64,000 nt of DNA from an uncultured Bacteroides sp. GTDB taxonomy: Bacteria > Bacteroidota > Bacteroidia > Bacteroidales > Bacteroidaceae. Both the position numbers and the translations under genes were made by a program. A model generated the notes under the pieces. It saw only the letters and a list, made by a program, of their open reading frames with translations, was not told the origin of the DNA and made no database searches. Below, one piece after another: positions 17,117 to 27,297 of this stretch (position 1 is its first letter; each line of letters starts with the position of its first letter). Location of the stretch: the NCBI GenBank assembly GCA_959606905.1, contig CAUHML010000003.1:1-64000 (forward strand), read 5' to 3'.

Positions 17117-18460
17117 TTAAAACATTACTTCGTGATAAATCTCTCCAACCGTCGGATGCGGAAATACGGTCTTCTGAAATTCTTCCAGCGTATATCCTCT
17201 CTGAATAGCAATGCCTGCTATGACAATCAACTCCGACGCCGGATTTCCCAGCATGTGGCAGCCGATGATTTTGCCCTCTTCATCCTGAATCAATTTACAG
17301 AGACCGTTTCCTTGCTCATTCTCCGCAACGAATCGTCCGGAATAAGCCATTGGTAGTTTCGTAACACGATAAGGGAGTCCGAGTTTTATCAGTTCTTCCT
17401 CAGTCTTACCCACTCCTGCCATTTCGGGATTCGTATAAACAATTCCCGGCACACAGTCGTAGTTCATCCGATCTTCTACTCCCAATATATGATTGATAGC
17501 AACTTCTGCTTCACGAATGGCGGTATGTGCTAATAAAGAATATCCTATAATATCTCCGCAAGCATATACCCTAGGATGAGTAGTCAGTAAATGTTCATCT
17601 ACTTTCACTCCATTCCGATGTAGCTCTATATTCAATTGTTCTAATCCTACGTTGGATAAATTTGCCTTACGTCCTACACTAAGCAGTATTTTATCCGTTT
17701 CAATCGCAGAAGCCTTGCCTCCCTTTTCAATCACGACCCTATCAGGTTTCACTTCCACTACTTTAGTATCCAGATAGAAAGAAACTCCCCGCTTTGTATA
17801 TTCCGTACGAAGCATACCACTGGTTTCCTTATCCATGACTCCCAATATTTCAGGCATCATTTCCACGATATGTACCTTCACTCCCATACTGTTAAAGAAA
17901 GAAGCAAATTCCATTCCAATTACTCCCCCACCGATAATTACTAACGTTTTAGGTAGTTCTTTTATCTCCAATGCCTCTTTGGAGGTCCAGTAATCAACTT
18001 CCGCCAATCCCGGTATCGGAGGAATCACCGTATCGGAGCCGGTACATACCAGCAGATACTTTACAAAATACGCCTCTCCGTCACAAACAATGCGAATCAA
18101 CCCATTTTCTTCCCCTTCTACAAAAGCTTCTTTCTCCACAATCGTAACCCCGTAAGAATTGACAGTCATTTTCACACCACCCGTCAGCATTTTCACCGTT
18201 TTATCTTTGCGGCTCATAATTTTAGATAAATCAAAGGAAGGGGATTCGGCAAACACGCCATACTTGGAAGCATTCTTAATGCTATCCAGAATTTTAGCAG
18301 AATATAACAGAGTTTTAGTAGGAATACACCCTTCATTCAAGCACACCCCACCTATTGCTTTTTTCTCGAAAAGAACGGCTTTCAGTCCGTTCGCCCCTGC
18401 CCGTTCGGCGGCCGTATATCCGGCAGGGCCACCCCCAATAATAGCTATATCAAAATTCAT
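17117..18460 (-). CDS. lpdA: Dihydrolipoyl dehydrogenase (E3)
   Basis: The 447-residue flavoprotein has the FAD-binding GGGPAGY (residues 9-15), the redox-active disulfide in GGVCLNEGCIPTK (Cys40 and Cys45), the NAD-binding IIGGGVIGMEFASFF segment, ACGDIIG for FAD, and the C-terminal dimer motif HPTVGEIYHE with the catalytic His-Glu pair. It reoxidises dihydrolipoamide on E2 and reduces NAD+. It is the first gene of the operon that continues with lipoate ligase, E2, E1 and flavodoxin, so all components needed for one complex are together. An inverted repeat overlaps its leader (18459-18493). Confidence 0.93.
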   Translation of the reverse strand: MNFDIAIIGGGPAGYTAAERAGANGLKAVLFEKKAIGGVCLNEGCIPTKTLLYSAKILDSIKNASKYGVFAESPSFDLSKIMSRKDKTVKMLTGGVKMTVNSYGVTIVEKEAFVEGEENGLIRIVCDGEAYFVKYLLVCTGSDTVIPPIPGLAEVDYWTSKEALEIKELPKTLVIIGGGVIGMEFASFFNSMGVKVHIVEMMPEILGVMDKETSGMLRTEYTKRGVSFYLDTKVVEVKPDRVVIEKGGKASAIETDKILLSVGRKANLSNVGLEQLNIELHRNGVKVDEHLLTTHPRVYACGDIIGYSLLAHTAIREAEVAINHILGVEDRMNYDCVPGIVYTNPEMAGVGKTEEELIKLGLPYRVTKLPMAYSGRFVAENEQGNGLCKLIQDEEGKIIGCHMLGNPASELIVIAGIAIQRGYTLEEFQKTVFPHPTVGEIYHEVMF

Positions 18461-18493
18461 AATCGTATATCTTTTTAATAATAATACGATTAT
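18459..18493 (-). promoter_or_regulatory. Inverted repeat in the lpdA leader
   Basis: A perfect 10-base inverted repeat (ATAATCGTAT at 18459-18468, ATACGATTAT at 18484-18493) with a 15-base A/T spacer sits at the lpdA start codon. It could be a hairpin that limits ribosome access, or an operator. No regulator gene is adjacent, so this is only a candidate. Confidence 0.4.
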
Positions 18494-18537
18494 AACAAAT
18501 GAAAGAAGAAATTAGTTGTTCAGAAAAATAATGCCCG

Positions 18538-19431
18538 CTATTTAATTGTCAGTTTTTTGAGGTCCTCCAATGTACCGTTAAATACATTCAGGTCTACATC
18601 TTCCTTAATGCCGGGTACATTCCCGACATCAGTGTGTTGCCAGAAACTCCATTTACCCTGATATTTCACCGAATCCACATAATAATGTGCAATCCAATAA
18701 GGGTAAGCATTGAAAATGGAATCATCCAGATAACGGGTTTTAAATTTATAAGAAGTATAAAGAATGGGCTTCACCCCATAATGTGATTCTACGCGGTCCA
18801 ACCAGCGCTTCAAACCTTGTTGCAGTTCTTGTTTTTCCTTTCTTCCGGTCACTTCCACATCAAGCACGGGAGGTAAGTCACCGGTATCCAGTTTTACCGT
18901 ACGAATAAAAAAGTCAGCTTGTTTCAAAGCATCCGTACCAGGGATATAGAAATGATAAGCCCCACGAATAAAGCCATGATTACGAGCATTGGCAAAATTC
19001 ACCTCAAATGTAGTATCGTTATGGTCCCCCCCTTCTGTCGCTTTCATAAAGACAAAGTGTAAAGGAGTAGCCGTTTGCTGGTTCCGCTGAAGTCTCTCCC
19101 AGTCAATTTTTCCTTGATAATGAGATATATCAATACCATGAATATCATATCCGGAAGGAATACAAACTCCATACTCCTTTAAACCGTTACAAGGTTTCCA
19201 ACGATAGGCATAAGGACGAATGAAAAAATAGTAGAAAACAGCAGAAAAACAACCGACAATCATCACTGTCAGAATATTACGCAACCAGATAGGCATAGCA
19301 CGTCCGTACTTCTCCTGTACTTTTTTCGAAGCACGGGGAGATTTGGAAGAAGAAACAGTTCTTTTTTTTCTAGTGGTGGAAGCAGCATTCTTCTTTTGAA
19401 CGGCAGCTATCGGATTATTACGTGACGGCAA
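18538..19431 (-). CDS. Membrane-anchored GH25 lysozyme (muramidase)
   Basis: The 297-residue protein begins with a very basic 45-residue cytoplasmic tail and has one membrane helix at about residues 50-72. A glycoside hydrolase family 25 catalytic domain follows, recognisable from GIDISHYQGKIDW (D101), FVFMKATEGG, GAYHFY, DLPPVLDVEVTG (D191, E193) and YPYWIAHYY. It should cleave the MurNAc-GlcNAc bond of peptidoglycan from the periplasmic side of the inner membrane. The lack of a cleavable signal and its anchor suggest a housekeeping cell-wall role rather than secretion. It lies between the pfp terminator and lpdA, read leftward. Confidence 0.85.
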   Translation of the reverse strand: MPSRNNPIAAVQKKNAASTTRKKRTVSSSKSPRASKKVQEKYGRAMPIWLRNILTVMIVGCFSAVFYYFFIRPYAYRWKPCNGLKEYGVCIPSGYDIHGIDISHYQGKIDWERLQRNQQTATPLHFVFMKATEGGDHNDTTFEVNFANARNHGFIRGAYHFYIPGTDALKQADFFIRTVKLDTGDLPPVLDVEVTGRKEKQELQQGLKRWLDRVESHYGVKPILYTSYKFKTRYLDDSIFNAYPYWIAHYYVDSVKYQGKWSFWQHTDVGNVPGIKEDVDLNVFNGTLEDLKKLTIK

Positions 19432-19470
19432 GTGTCTTAGTGATTAAAAATTAGTGATTGGTGACAAATG

Positions 19471-19528
19471 AAAAAAAAGCGGCGAACAGCAACCATACAT
19501 TCTGCATGGCATTTACTGTTCACCGCTT
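19471..19528 (-). terminator. Intrinsic terminator of pfp
   Basis: Reading leftward, a 13-base stem (19516-19528 with 19477-19489, one G-T pair) with a 26-base loop is followed by eight T residues on the coding strand (A-tract 19471-19478). It is a textbook rho-independent terminator. Confidence 0.88.
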
Positions 19529-19540
19529 CATGTTTATCGT

Positions 19541-21187
19541 TTACTTACCTTGTTCCAGCTGTAAAGTCTTAGTTGCCTGATCGCAAACTTCAGTAGGACC
19601 AAAGTACTGGATTGGTCCCGGATATACATAATCCGTTTCGATAGCCCAACGATCACGTTGTGCAGCGAATGCCTTGAAAGGAGCACCATCCAGTTTCACC
19701 AATGCTTTCTGAATAACCGGTTTCATTTCACCGTGACGACGTTCCATATTCATCATCATTGTGATAGGTACACCACCAGCAATCCATTCGGCAGCAGGAG
19801 CAGTTGTGTTACGTACAGAAGACATATAACCGGTCTTACCGTTAGCAATCAACATAGAAGCTGTGTAACCCAAAGAGTAGCAGTAGTCAGCGTCGAAGTT
19901 TGATGGAGCAGCGCAACGGCCTTCGTAACCGAAGAAGTGGTGCTGAGCAGCAAACTTACCAACATACTTACCTTCTTCTTTCCATGCAGCCAATTTAGTA
20001 GCTACCATTTCGGACAACAGTTTTTCAGTTTCAATCAATGATACCTGAACGTTTCCGTGCGGGTCACGATCCAAAGTCAACTGACGTGCAACACCTTCCG
20101 GCAGACTTGCATAGATAGCAGAGTTTTCCGGAGAAAGTTTACGAATGATATAATCACGTTGGTGAGATTTCTTAATTTGAGCAAACTCTTCTGCGTTAGC
20201 AGCCAGGAAGTCGTTCAATTCAGCAATCAGACGTTTCATAGCCGGGATGAATTCGACCAATCCTTCCGGAATCAATACTGTACCGAAATTATGTCCCTGT
20301 GCAGCACGATCTGCTACCACTTTAGCGATATAAGTCACTACATCATCCAAAGACATATCTTTTGCTTCTACTTCTTCAGAAACGATACATACGTTAGGTT
20401 GTACCTGCAAAGCACATTCCAGCGCGATGTGAGAAGCCGAACGCCCCATCAATTTGATGAAATGCCAATATTTGCGGGCAGAGTTACAGTCACGTTGAAT
20501 GTTACCGATTACTTCCGCATAAGTCTTACAAGCAGTATCAAAACCGAAAGAAGTTTCAATCATATCGTTCTTCAAGTCTCCATCGATAGTTTTCGGGCAA
20601 CCAATTACCTGTACACCGTATTTCTTAGCAGCATAGTATTCAGCCAACACACAAGCATTTGTATTAGAATCATCACCACCAATGATAACCAATGCTTTAA
20701 TGCCCAGTTCTTTGATAATTTCAAATCCTTTTTCAAATTGGCTTTCAGTTTCCAATTTCGTACGACCTGAACCGATGATATCAAAACCACCTGTATTGCG
20801 GTATTCATCGATAATGTCAGCAGTCAATTCCATATAGTTGTGGTCTACCAGACCACCAGGACCTAAAATGAAACCATACAATTTATTATCCGGGTTCAAT
20901 TTCTTGATACCGTCAAATAAACCGGAGATTACATTGTGCCCACCGGGAGCTTGTCCACCAGAAAGGATGACACCCACGTTCATAGCAGGAAGAGTTACAG
21001 CTTCACCAGCTTCGAATGTAATCAACGGCATTCCGTACGTGTTAGGGAACAATGCTTTGATAGCTTCCTGATCGGCTACAGACTGAGTAGCAGCACCTGC
21101 TACAGCTTTAACGGCTCCTGATGCCAATGCTTTCGGAAGTTTGGGCTGGTAAGCAGCCCTTGCGATTTGCAATGCACTTTTAGTCAT
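19541..21187 (-). CDS. pfp: Diphosphate-fructose-6-phosphate 1-phosphotransferase
   Basis: The protein is about 548 residues starting [19 protein letters not shown]; an earlier in-frame start would add 24 basic residues with no family similarity. It contains [16 protein letters not shown], the PPi-type motif GGDDS (near 171, where ATP-dependent enzymes have GGDGS), PKTIDGDL near 200 and [14 protein letters not shown]. These identify the long plant-like, PPi-dependent phosphofructokinase. It reversibly phosphorylates fructose 6-phosphate with pyrophosphate, in the cytoplasm, in glycolysis and gluconeogenesis. It has its own strong terminator and appears monocistronic. Confidence 0.92.
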   Translation of the reverse strand: MTKSALQIARAAYQPKLPKALASGAVKAVAGAATQSVADQEAIKALFPNTYGMPLITFEAGEAVTLPAMNVGVILSGGQAPGGHNVISGLFDGIKKLNPDNKLYGFILGPGGLVDHNYMELTADIIDEYRNTGGFDIIGSGRTKLETESQFEKGFEIIKELGIKALVIIGGDDSNTNACVLAEYYAAKKYGVQVIGCPKTIDGDLKNDMIETSFGFDTACKTYAEVIGNIQRDCNSARKYWHFIKLMGRSASHIALECALQVQPNVCIVSEEVEAKDMSLDDVVTYIAKVVADRAAQGHNFGTVLIPEGLVEFIPAMKRLIAELNDFLAANAEEFAQIKKSHQRDYIIRKLSPENSAIYASLPEGVARQLTLDRDPHGNVQVSLIETEKLLSEMVATKLAAWKEEGKYVGKFAAQHHFFGYEGRCAAPSNFDADYCYSLGYTASMLIANGKTGYMSSVRNTTAPAAEWIAGGVPITMMMNMERRHGEMKPVIQKALVKLDGAPFKAFAAQRDRWAIETDYVYPGPIQYFGPTEVCDQATKTLQLEQGK

Positions 21188-21306
21188 TTTCTTTAATTTT
21201 TTATTTAAAGGTGTTAGTAAGTTTCTTCTTAAACTTGAAAAGCGTTGCAAATTTCGCATTTTTCCGTGAATTATAAAAGAGGAAGCACAATTTTATTTAC
21301 GATTCC

Positions 21307-22680
21307 TTATTGTTTCCAACCTCCACCAAGCGCTTTATAAAGCTGTACGACGGCTATCAACTCATCACGAATAGCATTACTTAAGCCAATTTGTGCATCA
21401 AAGTATCCACGTTGGGCATCCAATACGTCCAGATAGTTAATAACCCCATTAATATATTGGAGCTGTGCCAGATCCATATAGCTCTTAGCCGAACGTTCCA
21501 AATTAGCACGAAGTTCGTACACCTCTTTTATCTTGTTAAAATTCACAATTGCGTTACGTGTCTCTTTAAAAGCTGTCAGCACGGATTTCTCATAGTTATG
21601 CACCTCACCTTCAAAAGCCGCTTTTTTCGCTTTCAATGCCGCACGGTTCTTTCCCCAACCAAAGATAGGAGTCAACAAAGCCCCTTCCATTACTGCATAC
21701 GGAGATTTCAACAATTCTGACAATGAAGTACTCTCCGTACCAAAACCACCGGTCAGAGCAAGACGCGGAAACATATTCGTATAGGCTACTCCTACTTTCG
21801 CATTGGCAGCGATCAATTTCTGTTCTGCCTGACGGATATCAGGACGACGTTCCAACAAAGTGGAAGGCAAGCCAACCGGAAGTGTTTCCGGAAAATTAAA
21901 TTCCTGAAGCAAACGGGAACGGGCAATACGGTTAGGATATTCACCTGCAAGAAAAGCAATATCGTTTTCCTTAAGAGAAATCTTACGTTCTAAATCCGGA
22001 ACTAAAGTAGCCGTACGTGCCAACTCCACTTGTGCCTGACGATAGGAAGTTTCGGAAGTCAATCCTCCGGCAAAACGGATACGTGCCAAACGAACACCTT
22101 CTTCACGAGCTTTCAATGTTTGCTTAACTATGTCTAACTCTGTATCCAATGCTACCAATTCATAGTAAGCTTGTGCTACTTCGGCAACAATCGTCATCCG
22201 GAGTGCACGTTGCGCCTCTATAGATTGCAGATATTCAGCAATACTGGCCGAACGCGCCCAACGCAGATTTCCCCAAAGGTCGAGTTCCCATGAAACAAGA
22301 AATTGGGCTTCAAAAGTGTCTGCTTTCTTAAACGCATCCCCTCCATGATTTTCCAATTCACGTTCAGCTGTTACTTTTCCTTTTATATCCGGAAGCAAAG
22401 CTGCAGTAGAGATTCGTTTTTGTGCAGCCATTTCCTTCACACGGGCAGCCGCTATCAACATATCCTTATTATGCTCCAAAGCACGGTCAATAAGGCTACA
22501 GAGAGTGGAATCAGCATAAATATCTTTCCAGTCCTGATCTCCGAAACTGACAGAATCCTGATGTTGAGCCAAACTATCAGGTAAATGAAGGTCAGGACGA
22601 ACGTAGCTTTTCCCTACCTTGCAGGAAGTTAATATTCCTGCAAATAATAAGATAGCCATATATAGTTTCTTTCGTTTCAT
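21307..22680 (-). CDS. Outer-membrane efflux lipoprotein (NodT/OprM family)
   Basis: The 457-residue protein has a lipoprotein signal peptide with lipobox LTSC (Cys20) and then two repeats of the outer-membrane efflux protein fold: long coiled helices (DIVKQTLKAREEGVRLARIRF) and the family motif LPSTLLERRPDIRQAEQKLIAANAKVG. It should form the trimeric outer-membrane channel for the adaptor and RND pump encoded upstream. Its ATG overlaps the pump stop by one base (TAATG), indicating translational coupling. It is the last gene of a three-gene AcrAB-TolC-type operon. Confidence 0.9.
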   Translation of the reverse strand: MKRKKLYMAILLFAGILTSCKVGKSYVRPDLHLPDSLAQHQDSVSFGDQDWKDIYADSTLCSLIDRALEHNKDMLIAAARVKEMAAQKRISTAALLPDIKGKVTAERELENHGGDAFKKADTFEAQFLVSWELDLWGNLRWARSASIAEYLQSIEAQRALRMTIVAEVAQAYYELVALDTELDIVKQTLKAREEGVRLARIRFAGGLTSETSYRQAQVELARTATLVPDLERKISLKENDIAFLAGEYPNRIARSRLLQEFNFPETLPVGLPSTLLERRPDIRQAEQKLIAANAKVGVAYTNMFPRLALTGGFGTESTSLSELLKSPYAVMEGALLTPIFGWGKNRAALKAKKAAFEGEVHNYEKSVLTAFKETRNAIVNFNKIKEVYELRANLERSAKSYMDLAQLQYINGVINYLDVLDAQRGYFDAQIGLSNAIRDELIAVVQLYKALGGGWKQ

Positions 22681-25600
22681 TATTTCTTATGTTTTAAAAT
22701 TTTCGACTTTGTTTTATACACCATTACAAAGAAGAAAGGCACGAGAATGATGCCAAATACAATAGCAAATATCATTCCGAAGAATACTCCCGTACCAATC
22801 GCCTGGCGGCTTGCCGAACCAGGACCGCTTGCCAATACCATTGGAAGCATACCAAGCACAAATGCAAGCGAAGTCATCAGAATCGGACGAAAACGTAATC
22901 TTGCCGCATAAATAGCAGATTGAATCAAATCTTCTCCCTTATCCACCTGCACTTTGGCAAATTCTACAATCAAAATAGCGTTCTTAGCCGCCAATCCCAC
23001 CAGCATTACTAAGCCTATTTGGAAATAAACATCATTTTCCAATCCACATACCCAGACACCCAAATAGGCACCCAATGCAGCTACCGGCAAAGAAAGCAAT
23101 ACAGCAATAGGTACTGTCCAACTTTCATATTGCGCAGCAAGGAAAAGGAATACAAACAAGAATACCAGTGCCATAACCATACCTGTCTGACCTCCAGCTT
23201 GCTTTTCCTGATAAGAAAGTCCGCTCCATTCCAATCCGATATTATCAGGTAGGTGATCGCGGGCAATCTGTTCCATGATCTCCATTGCTTGTCCGGAACT
23301 ATATCCTGGTGCAGCAGCTCCACGAATTACCGCAGTAGTAAACATATTAAAACGCTTGATACTTCCCGGACCTGTGGTATATGATGCATTGCCTAAAGAA
23401 GTCAGCGGTACCATTGCCCCATTAGACGCTTTTACAAAGAATAGATTAATATTATCTTTATGTTCACGGTAAGGAGCTTCCGCCTGGATATATACCTTAT
23501 ATATACGGTTGAACATATTAAAGTCATTCACATACACAGAACCCGTATAAGCTTTCATCGTAGAGAACACATCTGCCAAAGGTACACCCAACATTTTCAC
23601 CTTATCCCGGTCCACATCAAAATATAGTTGCGGAATTTCTGACTGTAAAGAAGAAGACAATCCTGTCAGTTCTTTATGTTTGGAAGCATAGTACATCAAG
23701 GTATCGGTGGCATCTACCAAATTATCAAAAGTCGCTTCTCCACGAGCTTCCAACTGCATCTCAAAACCTCCGGAACTACCCAATCCCGGTATTACCGGTG
23801 GAGTAGACAAGTAGACCTTACATTCCGGATATTCTTTGAGGTGTTTCTCTACCGTATCCATAATTTTTTCGATGCTGGTATTCTTCCGTTCTTCCCATGG
23901 TTTCAGAATCACAGTCAGTTCAGAACGAGCCTGATTACTACCGACACGCGGACTGCTACCCGTCACATTCTGAATATATTCTATATAAGGATTCTTTTCC
24001 AAATAAGCTATGGCACGTTCCGTCACAATACGGGTACGCTCCAATGTAGCGCCTTCCGGCAACTCAAGTTCAATTTTAAAATATCCCTGATCTTCCACCG
24101 GCAAGAAACTGGTCGGAATAATACGGTGAATTAATAGGATAGCGATCAGAACCATTCCAAAAGCACTTAATACCCGACGAGGATGCTTTATTGTACGGGT
24201 TACGGCAGCTACATACTTATTACTACCAACACCTAGCCATTCATTGATCTTCCGAAAAATAATATTTTTTTTCTTTCCGCTATCCGGCTTCAATATTAAC
24301 GAACACATCACGGGACTCAGTGTCAAAGCAACCACTGTAGAAATAAGTACGGACACCACGATAGTCACCGTAAACTGACGATACAACTGTCCCGTAATTC
24401 CACTCAGGAAACTAACCGGAACGAATACTGCAGCCAACACCAATGAGGTAGCAATCAAAGCGCTGGCAAGTCCGTTCATTGCTTTCTTGGTAGCTTCATA
24501 AGGACTTAGATGTTCCGTTTCCATTATATGTTCCACACCTTCCACCACCACAATCGCATCATCCACGACAATACCAATAGCAAGAATCAATCCGAGTAAT
24601 GTCAATATATTTAACGAGAAACCGAATATTAACATGAATCCGAAAGTACCAATCAACGAGATAGGAACTGCCACAATCGGAATCAACGTTGCACGCCAGC
24701 TTTGCAAAGACAGATATACCACCAATACTACCAGCACCAATGCTTCAAACAACGTCTTATATACTTCGTGAATAGATTCAGAGATATAAGTCGTCATATC
24801 AAATGGAATCTCATAACTCAATCCTTCCGGAAAGTTCTCGCTAATTTCATCCATAGCCTCTTTTACTCTCTCGGCCACTTCCATTGCGTTAGCACCCGGT
24901 AACATATAGATACCAAGTACAGCAGCATTCTCTCCATTGATCCCACTCTCTGTATTATAAGAAGAAGCTTCCAACGACACGCGTGCCACATCTTTTAATC
25001 GGATAATAGAACCGTTAGCATTGGCACGTACTACAATATCCTCGAACTGTCCGACAGTGGAAAGACGTCCCTGAGTAGTGATAGGAATAGTAATATCCAA
25101 TCCTTCCACCGGTTGCTGTCCTAATACACCTGCCGCAGATTCACGGTTCTGATCTTTCAAAGCATTTTGTAAATCCTGTACGGTCAACCCAAAATTTGCC
25201 AACTTATCGGGTTGTGCCCATATCTGCATGGCGTAATAACGGCTACCAATATTAGAAACGCGTCCTACTCCCGGGATACGGCGAATCACATCAAGCACAT
25301 TGATTGTAGCGAAGTTACTCAAATAGATTTCATCAAACTTCGGATCAGTAGAAGTCAGACAGAGCGTCATTAATTGACTAGGAGCCTGTTTTTCTACTGA
25401 AATACCATTTTGAATCACTTCTGCCGGAAGACGGGATTCAGCTAGCTTCACACGATTCTGAATCTCAACTGCCGCCAAATCCGGATCAGCAGATACATCA
25501 AAAGTAACCGTTGCCGAGAAACCTCCAGAGTTAGAGCTATTTGATTCCATATAAAGCATCCCCGGTGTACCGTTGATTTCCTGCTCAATCGGAGTAGCTA

Positions 25601-25784
25601 CCGCTTGTGACACGGTAAGTGCGCTGGCACCCGGATATGAGGCACTGATTTTCACTACCGGAGGCGTGATCTGCGGATATTGGTCTACCGGAAGCATTGT
25701 CAGACCGATAATTCCGACAATCACTATCACAATAGAAATTACAGCCGAGAAAACCGGCCTATCTATAAAAAAAGTAACTTTCAT
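22680..25784 (-). CDS. RND efflux pump, HAE1 (AcrB/MexB) type
   Basis: The 1034-residue protein is a full-length hydrophobe/amphiphile exporter. TM4 contains the proton-relay pair in GIVVDDAIVVVEG near residues 407-408, and TM10 has the lysine of LAAKNAILIVEFAK near 933. The first helix, MLPVDQYPQITPPVV, and the docking and pore domains follow the AcrB order. It drives drug or metabolite export by proton antiport across the inner membrane. The gene is 3 bases after the adaptor and overlaps the channel gene. No local regulator is seen. Unlike the RND genes at 30275-38103 it has all AcrB relay residues. Confidence 0.92.
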   Translation of the reverse strand: MKVTFFIDRPVFSAVISIVIVIVGIIGLTMLPVDQYPQITPPVVKISASYPGASALTVSQAVATPIEQEINGTPGMLYMESNSSNSGGFSATVTFDVSADPDLAAVEIQNRVKLAESRLPAEVIQNGISVEKQAPSQLMTLCLTSTDPKFDEIYLSNFATINVLDVIRRIPGVGRVSNIGSRYYAMQIWAQPDKLANFGLTVQDLQNALKDQNRESAAGVLGQQPVEGLDITIPITTQGRLSTVGQFEDIVVRANANGSIIRLKDVARVSLEASSYNTESGINGENAAVLGIYMLPGANAMEVAERVKEAMDEISENFPEGLSYEIPFDMTTYISESIHEVYKTLFEALVLVVLVVYLSLQSWRATLIPIVAVPISLIGTFGFMLIFGFSLNILTLLGLILAIGIVVDDAIVVVEGVEHIMETEHLSPYEATKKAMNGLASALIATSLVLAAVFVPVSFLSGITGQLYRQFTVTIVVSVLISTVVALTLSPVMCSLILKPDSGKKKNIIFRKINEWLGVGSNKYVAAVTRTIKHPRRVLSAFGMVLIAILLIHRIIPTSFLPVEDQGYFKIELELPEGATLERTRIVTERAIAYLEKNPYIEYIQNVTGSSPRVGSNQARSELTVILKPWEERKNTSIEKIMDTVEKHLKEYPECKVYLSTPPVIPGLGSSGGFEMQLEARGEATFDNLVDATDTLMYYASKHKELTGLSSSLQSEIPQLYFDVDRDKVKMLGVPLADVFSTMKAYTGSVYVNDFNMFNRIYKVYIQAEAPYREHKDNINLFFVKASNGAMVPLTSLGNASYTTGPGSIKRFNMFTTAVIRGAAAPGYSSGQAMEIMEQIARDHLPDNIGLEWSGLSYQEKQAGGQTGMVMALVFLFVFLFLAAQYESWTVPIAVLLSLPVAALGAYLGVWVCGLENDVYFQIGLVMLVGLAAKNAILIVEFAKVQVDKGEDLIQSAIYAARLRFRPILMTSLAFVLGMLPMVLASGPGSASRQAIGTGVFFGMIFAIVFGIILVPFFFVMVYKTKSKILKHKK

Positions 25785-25787
25785 CTC

Positions 25788-27023
25788 TTATTCTCCTTTT
25801 GTGTTATCCTTCATTTCTATCGAAGTATTTCCAGTTTCAGTTGTAGTGTCTTTTACTTTTGTTTCCGGTGTACTGATTCGTACTTTCATTCCCGGTGTCA
25901 ATTTATGGAAACCTTCCACTACAACCTTCTCTCCTTCCGCCAAACCTCTTTCCACTACTACATTATTTCCGACTTCCGGTCCTAATTCCACGAAACGTTT
26001 TTCTACCGCGTCATCTTTACGCAGAGTATAAATATAAGCTCCGCCCTTTTCGATAGTAACAGCTTTCATTGGAACAACAAGGGCTCCTTCGCGAACATCC
26101 AGCAACAGCTTTACTTTCGTAAACTGTCCCGGCAATAATACTTGTTTGGGATTAGGCATTTCCGCACGTACGGAGAAAGTACCCGTCTGAGGATCTACCT
26201 GAGGTTCAGCAAAATCAACATAACCTTTATGAGGATAAACGGTATTATCTGCTAAAGTAATCGTAATATTCGGTTGCCAGGAACGGGTCGAGTCTTGCTG
26301 GCCTAAATTAATATTTCTTTCTTTACTTTTCAGATAATCAAGTGCTGTCATACTGAAATCGACCAGTACGGTATCACTTTTCACAATAGTAGCGAGTAGA
26401 GATTTTCCTCCGGGTCCCACCAAGGTACCCAAATCCACATTTCTTTCACTGATATGACCAGACAATGGCGACCGGACAATGGTATATCCCAGTTCCAATT
26501 CAGCCTGCGCCAAGTCCGCCTCACTCATGGCGACCGTAGCTTCGGCACTTTCATAAGCAGCTTCAGCATTGTCCAAGTCCAACTGACTTGCAGCATTTTG
26601 TTCAAACAATGGACGTATACGCTTCAAATCTCGTTCAGCCTTCAAAGCCTGTGCTTCGTCTTTTTTCAACTGTGCTCTGGCCTTGTCGGCTTTTGCCCGA
26701 TATTGATCCTGGTTGATTACAAACAAAACCTGATTCTTATTCACATACGTACCCTCTGCAAAAAGCATATTTTCCAGATAACCTTCCACCCGGGCACGTA
26801 CTTCGACGAACTGTTGGGCACGAATTCGTCCCACATATTCCCCGTATATCTCTACATCATCTTTTACTACCGGTTCAACAATGACTGTCGGCATTTCCGG
26901 CGTAGCCTTCTGAGGTCGGGTCAACATCCAATACACGCCCAACACAACTACCGCACAGATTATAGCAGCAATGGTTCTCTTTCTCCTCAGTTTCAATTCA
27001 TGTTTCGAAAAGAATAATCTCAT
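25788..27023 (-). CDS. RND efflux periplasmic adaptor (AcrA/MexA family)
   Basis: The 411-residue membrane-fusion protein has one N-terminal transmembrane anchor (about residues 18-36) rather than a lipobox. A split lipoyl half-motif (EVRARVEGYLE ... YTIVRSPLSGHIS), a long coiled-coil hairpin between them (about 110-200) and a beta-barrel domain with LLPGQFTKVKLLL follow. The C-terminus is an acidic, low-complexity tail rich in Thr, Glu and Lys. It links the RND pump to the outer-membrane channel. It is the first gene of the operon; the 274-base gap to the divergent patatin gene must hold its promoter, but no clean TAnnTTTG box was found on this strand. Confidence 0.9.
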   Translation of the reverse strand: MRLFFSKHELKLRRKRTIAAIICAVVVLGVYWMLTRPQKATPEMPTVIVEPVVKDDVEIYGEYVGRIRAQQFVEVRARVEGYLENMLFAEGTYVNKNQVLFVINQDQYRAKADKARAQLKKDEAQALKAERDLKRIRPLFEQNAASQLDLDNAEAAYESAEATVAMSEADLAQAELELGYTIVRSPLSGHISERNVDLGTLVGPGGKSLLATIVKSDTVLVDFSMTALDYLKSKERNINLGQQDSTRSWQPNITITLADNTVYPHKGYVDFAEPQVDPQTGTFSVRAEMPNPKQVLLPGQFTKVKLLLDVREGALVVPMKAVTIEKGGAYIYTLRKDDAVEKRFVELGPEVGNNVVVERGLAEGEKVVVEGFHKLTPGMKVRISTPETKVKDTTTETGNTSIEMKDNTKGE

Positions 27024-27251
27024 ATCGAATCTTATTATTTAATTTAACTTATGTTTGTTATATCCACATTTATACAATTTGCGTGCCAAAATCACTTTGA
27101 TCTTTTGTTATCTAATAATCAACCATTTATGTCATTCACATTCTTTCGTGAGAATGGGGAGTTTAGCTGCAAAGTGTAGAATTAATCCACATTTCCGACT
27201 TTTGGAACATTTTTTTTAATTCCGATTTCAACAACTAAACAAATTATGCCC

Positions 27252-27259
27252 TACATTTG
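27252..27259 (+). promoter_or_regulatory. -7 box of the patatin-barrel gene
   Basis: TACATTTG fits the TAnnTTTG consensus, 38 bases before the ATG at 27298. No good -33 element was seen. Confidence 0.5.
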
Positions 27260-27297
27260 TATTTATATATACATCATCAACACTAGACCATGTCCTA

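Noticed and set aside
20057..20770. 237-codon open frame on the + strand
   Set aside because: Antisense to the strongly supported pfp gene; no protein-like features.
22680..25784. Frameshift between the RND pump and the channel gene
   Set aside because: The one-base TAATG overlap is ordinary translational coupling, and both proteins are full length.
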